Assembly: GCA_022713905.1 (NCBI GenBank)
Contig: JAIHTM010000095.1
Coordinates: 1 to 9,022 of the forward strand
Reading direction: 5' to 3'
DNA: 9,022 nucleotides
Source of the DNA: Collinsella sp.
Lineage (GTDB): Bacteria > Actinomycetota > Coriobacteriia > Coriobacteriales > Coriobacteriaceae
The notes under the pieces were generated by a model. The model made no database searches. It saw only the letters and a program-made list of their open reading frames with translations, and had not been told where the DNA came from. The position numbers and the translations under genes are program-made. Below, piece after piece: positions 6,694-9,022 of the stretch (positions within the stretch are counted from its first letter, which is position 1; the number at the start of each line of letters is the position of its first letter).

Positions 6694-6741
6694 AGACAAA
6701 CGTACGGTGCCCGCATGCTATGCATTGGCTGGCACCGTACG
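6694..6741 (-). terminator. Terminator hairpin between tig and clpP
   Basis: CGTACGGTGCC (6701-6711) and GGCACCGTACG (6731-6741) pair perfectly over 11 bp around a 19-base loop. TTTGTCT follows on the minus strand. The T-tract is short and the loop large, so it may be leaky. Only 33 bases separate the hairpin from the first clpP ATG, so clpP must be read through from upstream unless its promoter lies before the hairpin. Confidence 0.6.
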
Positions 6742-6817
6742 AAGCAACCGGATAACCGGCTTATAACTTTACCCCATCACGGGCGCATCCATGCGCTCGC
6801 GGAAAAGGTGGCGAGAA

Positions 6818-8116
6818 TTACTCGGCGTCCTTGGCGGTCTCGTCGACCTCGGTCACCTTGGCGTTCTCGACCAGGTGGTCGACGGCCTTGGAGCGACGGA
6901 TGGACTCGCGGACAGCAGGCATGCGGCCATCGGCGATGAACTCGGCCTTGGAAGCCTCGACGTCCTTGACGCCAGCCTTCTCGAACTCGGCGTTGATGTC
7001 GTCCTCGGTGACCTCGATCTTGAGCTCGCGGGCGAGGGCGTCGAGAGCCAGGGACTCACGGGCAACGTCGTTGGCCTGCTTGTGCAGGTCGCCGATGAAC
7101 TGCTCCATGGTCAGACCGGAAGCGGGCAGCCAGGTGTCCAGGGTCATGCCGCGGGCAGCGAGGTTGGACAGGAAGTTCTGGCCAAGCTCCTCAAAGACGG
7201 ACTGCTCGTAGTCGGCGTCCATCTCGTCGAGCTGCAGACGCTCGGCGAGAGCGGAGACGCAACGGTTCTCCTTCTCGGCCGGGAGGCGGGAAGCCTTGTC
7301 CTGCTCGATCTCAATCTTGATGGCGTCGCGCATAGCGTCGATGCTGTCGAAGCCAAAGTCGGACTTGACGAGCTCGTCGGTGAGCTCGGGGGTGTTACGG
7401 ACCTTGATGCCCTTGACGGTGACCTCGACGGTGTGGGTCTCGGCCTCTTCGCCCTCCTCGACCTCGTCGGTCCAGGTGACGGTCTTGACGTCGTCAACGT
7501 TGGCACCGATCAGGGCCTCGTTGAACTCCTTGGGGTTGCTGTCGCTACCGGCGATGAGCATGCGGCCCTCGGCGGCGAAGTTGTCGGCGTTCTCGACGGC
7601 CTTGAGGTCGACGGTCACGTAGTCCTCGGCCTCGACGGCGCGACCCTCGACGTCCTCGAAGGTGGCACGGTAGTTGAGGAGCATCTCGACCTGGTTGTTG
7701 ATCTCGGACTCGGTGACCTCCGCGGGAGGCATCTCGATCTCGACGGCGTCGAAGGAAGAGAGCTCAGCGGCAGGACGCAGGGAGAACTCGACGGTGTAGG
7801 TGTAGTCCTCGTGATCCTTGGCGAGGTCGAGCTCCTTGTAGTCACCGTTCTTGGTGGGGACGATGTCAAGCTCGTTGAGGACGACGGGCTCGTTGGCGGC
7901 GATCAGGTCGTTGGTGGCCTGAGCGAGGGTAGCCTCGGCGCCAAGAGCAGAGTCGATGACCGGACGGGGGGCCTTGCCGGCGCGGAAGCCCGGGAAGCGG
8001 TACTTCTTGGCGGTGTCCTTGTAGGCCTTCTTGATCGCGGCGTCGACGTCGGCGGCCGGGATGGTGACCGTAGCGGTGAGCTTGGCGTCCTTGACGTCAG
8101 AAGCGGTGATGTTCAA
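6818..8116 (-). CDS. tig: Trigger factor (ribosome-associated chaperone, FKBP-type PPIase)
   Basis: Chaperone that binds ribosomal protein L23 at the exit tunnel and shields nascent chains; its middle domain is a peptidyl-prolyl isomerase. From the TTG at 8116 the protein is 432 residues, the usual family length, and begins MNITASDVKDAKLTATVTIP. The ribosome-binding signature is PGFRAGKAP (42-50). The FKBP-like domain spans about 157-240, starting near GRAVEAEDYVTVDL, and the helical chaperone arms fill 241-432. The C terminus is acidic. Start choice: a perfect AGGAGG (8128-8123) lies six bases before this TTG. A GTG at 8119 is only three bases from it. The ATGs at 8131 and 8173 lie upstream of it and would add non-homologous residues. 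The gene follows tRNA-Leu with no clear terminator between them, and precedes clpP-clpX. Confidence 0.95.
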   Translation of the reverse strand: MNITASDVKDAKLTATVTIPAADVDAAIKKAYKDTAKKYRFPGFRAGKAPRPVIDSALGAEATLAQATNDLIAANEPVVLNELDIVPTKNGDYKELDLAKDHEDYTYTVEFSLRPAAELSSFDAVEIEMPPAEVTESEINNQVEMLLNYRATFEDVEGRAVEAEDYVTVDLKAVENADNFAAEGRMLIAGSDSNPKEFNEALIGANVDDVKTVTWTDEVEEGEEAETHTVEVTVKGIKVRNTPELTDELVKSDFGFDSIDAMRDAIKIEIEQDKASRLPAEKENRCVSALAERLQLDEMDADYEQSVFEELGQNFLSNLAARGMTLDTWLPASGLTMEQFIGDLHKQANDVARESLALDALARELKIEVTEDDINAEFEKAGVKDVEASKAEFIADGRMPAVRESIRRSKAVDHLVENAKVTEVDETAKDAE

Positions 8117-8122
8117 CACGTT

Positions 8123-8128
8123 CCTCCT
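8123..8128 (-). promoter_or_regulatory. Shine-Dalgarno sequence that decides the tig start
   Basis: AGGAGG is fully complementary to the 16S rRNA tail. It sits six bases before TTG (8116-8114) and three before GTG (8119-8117), favouring TTG. It lies inside the reading frame of the upstream ATG at 8131. Confidence 0.75.
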
Positions 8129-8207
8129 CATACTGCCCAGCTTATCTGAGGTGCTGGTACCTTTATGCAACAAAGAGTCGCGACGGCGGGAGCCGACGCA
8201 GGTGCGT

Positions 8208-8291
8208 TGGTGCGGGCGAAAGGACTCGAACCTTCACGGGAATCCCACCAGAACCTAAATCTGGCGCGTCTACCAATTCCGCCACGCCCGC
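8208..8291 (-). tRNA. tRNA-Leu (anticodon UAG)
   Basis: An 84-base gene including an encoded CCA (8210-8208). The acceptor stem GCGGGCG pairs with CGCCCGC and the discriminator is A. The D-arm contains the GCGGAATTGGTAGACGC pattern. The anticodon stem CCAGA/TCTGG encloses TTTAGGT, giving anticodon UAG, which reads CUA and probably other CUN codons. A long variable arm (GGG-ATT-CCC) marks it as class II, and the T-loop is TTCGAGT. Discriminator A73 and the long arm fit leucine. Confidence 0.97.
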
Positions 8292-8310
8292 ATGAGCGCA
8301 CAGACTAGGA

Positions 8311-8319
8311 ATGATAGCA
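8311..8319 (-). promoter_or_regulatory. Promoter for tRNA-Leu (extended -10)
   Basis: TGCTATCAT on the minus strand is an extended -10 with TATCAT matching the consensus at five of six positions. Transcription would start near 8304, about 13 bases before the mature tRNA. I see no good -35, which is common when the TG extension is present. It may also serve tig by read-through. Confidence 0.55.
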
Positions 8320-8378
8320 GATACGAACGGCAAGCGCACGCACACCTTTTACAGGCTCACGACCTCACCACGAGTGCG

Positions 8379-8402
8379 AAAGGCGGGGCGAGTTGCCCCG
8401 CC
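8379..8402 (-). terminator. Terminator after the molybdenum hydroxylase gene
   Basis: GGCGGGGC (8382-8389) pairs with GCCCCGCC (8395-8402), an 8-bp all-GC stem with a 5-base loop. TTT follows on the minus strand. It lies about 30 bases after the stop codon and separates this gene from tRNA-Leu. Confidence 0.75.
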
Positions 8403-8431
8403 CCGCCAATTACGACTTGTTCGCCGACCCG

Positions 8432-9022
8432 CTACTCCCCCAGCAGTGCTTTCTCCGGCGTGATCGGCAGCGAGCGAACCTGATGGCCGGTGGCGTGTGC
8501 GACGGCCGATGCCACGGCGGCGAGCGGCGTGTTGATGACGACCTCGCCGATCGACTTGGCGCCAAACGGACCCGACGGCTCGTAGCTCGGCTCAAAGGCC
8601 ACGCGAATGCTGCCGATATCCAGGCGCGTGGGCAGCTTGTAGCTCATAAAGTTGCCGGTGCGCAGGCGTCCGCGATCGTCATGCTCGACAATCTCGTAGA
8701 GCGCGTGGCCGATGCCCTGGGCAATGCCGCCCTCGGCCTGAACGCGCGCGAGCGCCTCGTTGATCACGGTGCCGCAGTCCACAGCCGCCGCGTAGTCCAC
8801 AACAGTCACCTTGCCGGTGGCCTTGTCAACCTCGACCTCGGCAATACCGGCCATAAACGGCGGGGGCGAGACGGGCAGGCAGGCAGAGGCGTGCGAGGTC
8901 AGTGCGTCGCCGTCCGCGATGTTCTTGACGCACAGGTTGGCAAAATCGCGCAGCGTGAGGTAGCGGTTCTGCTCGCGCGCAGCGCGCTCGTCGGACAGAC
9001 GCACGTACTGGCCATCGAAGAC
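8432..9022 (-). CDS. Xanthine dehydrogenase-family molybdopterin-binding subunit, C-terminal part
   Basis: The last 196 residues of a large molybdenum hydroxylase subunit; the rest lies beyond the right edge. These enzymes hydroxylate purines or related N-heterocycles at a molybdopterin centre, usually with separate FAD and 2Fe-2S subunits. Visible are VDCGTVIN (81-88 of the fragment), EGGIAQGIGHALYE (97-110), TGNFMSYKLP (122-131) and GPFGAKSIGE (151-160). The final Glu160 matches the catalytic base of the family. The C terminus ends in LPITPEKALLGE. The frame is open to the window edge, so no start can be assigned. The closest type by eye is the gut-anaerobe xanthine dehydrogenase class with GEVVINTP after the catalytic Glu. 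The substrate (xanthine, hypoxanthine, nicotinate or other) and any selenium dependence cannot be read from this fragment. It is a separate transcription unit from the housekeeping genes. Confidence 0.9.
   Translation of the reverse strand, partial: VFDGQYVRLSDERAAREQNRYLTLRDFANLCVKNIADGDALTSHASACLPVSPPPFMAGIAEVEVDKATGKVTVVDYAAAVDCGTVINEALARVQAEGGIAQGIGHALYEIVEHDDRGRLRTGNFMSYKLPTRLDIGSIRVAFEPSYEPSGPFGAKSIGEVVINTPLAAVASAVAHATGHQVRSLPITPEKALLGE

Noticed and set aside
6783..6796. GCGCAT-CC-ATGCGC palindrome just after tig, as a terminator
   Set aside because: The loop is too short for the full stem, there is no T-tract, and a better terminator lies at 6694-6741.
6791..8149. A 452-codon plus-strand open frame opposite tig
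   Set aside because: Its Leu/Val/Gly/Asp-rich composition is what the reverse complement of acidic Tig codons gives; no domain is visible.
8131..8173. Upstream ATG starts for tig (8173 and 8131)
   Set aside because: They precede the AGGAGG ribosome site and would add residues outside the family homology.
1..8431. CRISPR array, prophage or toxin-antitoxin genes
   Set aside because: No regularly spaced direct repeats, integrase, phage proteins or small gene pairs are present; the spacers hold only palindromes, terminators and promoters.

Overview
This window is a GC-rich bacterial chromosome segment (about 60% G+C by eye). Every gene I can support is on the minus strand. The gene order, read 5'->3' on that strand, is a molybdenum hydroxylase subunit (partial), tRNA-Leu(UAG), tig, clpP, clpX, valS and folC (partial). 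The protein sequences and this order fit a gut actinobacterium of class Coriobacteriia, most likely Collinsella or a close relative. That assignment is by recognition, not by a search.

Layout from high to low coordinates, which is the direction of transcription. At 9022-8432 lies the C-terminal 196 residues of a xanthine-dehydrogenase-type molybdopterin subunit, closed by a strong GC hairpin terminator. At 8319-8208 there is a tRNA-Leu(UAG) with its own extended -10 promoter and an encoded CCA end. At 8116-6818 is trigger factor, which most likely starts at a TTG codon set by a perfect Shine-Dalgarno sequence. A hairpin terminator separates it from the clpP-clpX pair (6667-4621), whose genes are one base apart. 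clpX ends at a 12-bp perfect hairpin terminator. Next comes a 337-base gene-free stretch (4284-4620), which holds an AT-rich 81-bp palindromic element, a possible valS promoter, and a 113-bp palindrome lying in the presumed valS leader. valS (4283-1587) is followed by a second palindrome sharing the core of the first in inverted orientation, then a terminator-like hairpin, then a hairpin plus T-run directly ahead of folC (1307 to past position 1).

The genes are mostly housekeeping. Trigger factor folds nascent chains at the ribosome, ClpX unfolds substrates and ClpP degrades them, ValRS charges tRNA-Val, and FolC adds glutamate to folates. The least explained material is between the genes. 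A structured repeat family is represented by two copies flanking valS. Its central hairpin is conserved with compensatory base changes, while its outer arms are unrelated between copies yet self-complementary within each copy. A separate AT-rich palindrome carries a GGGACAGGTTTATTTT-type end.
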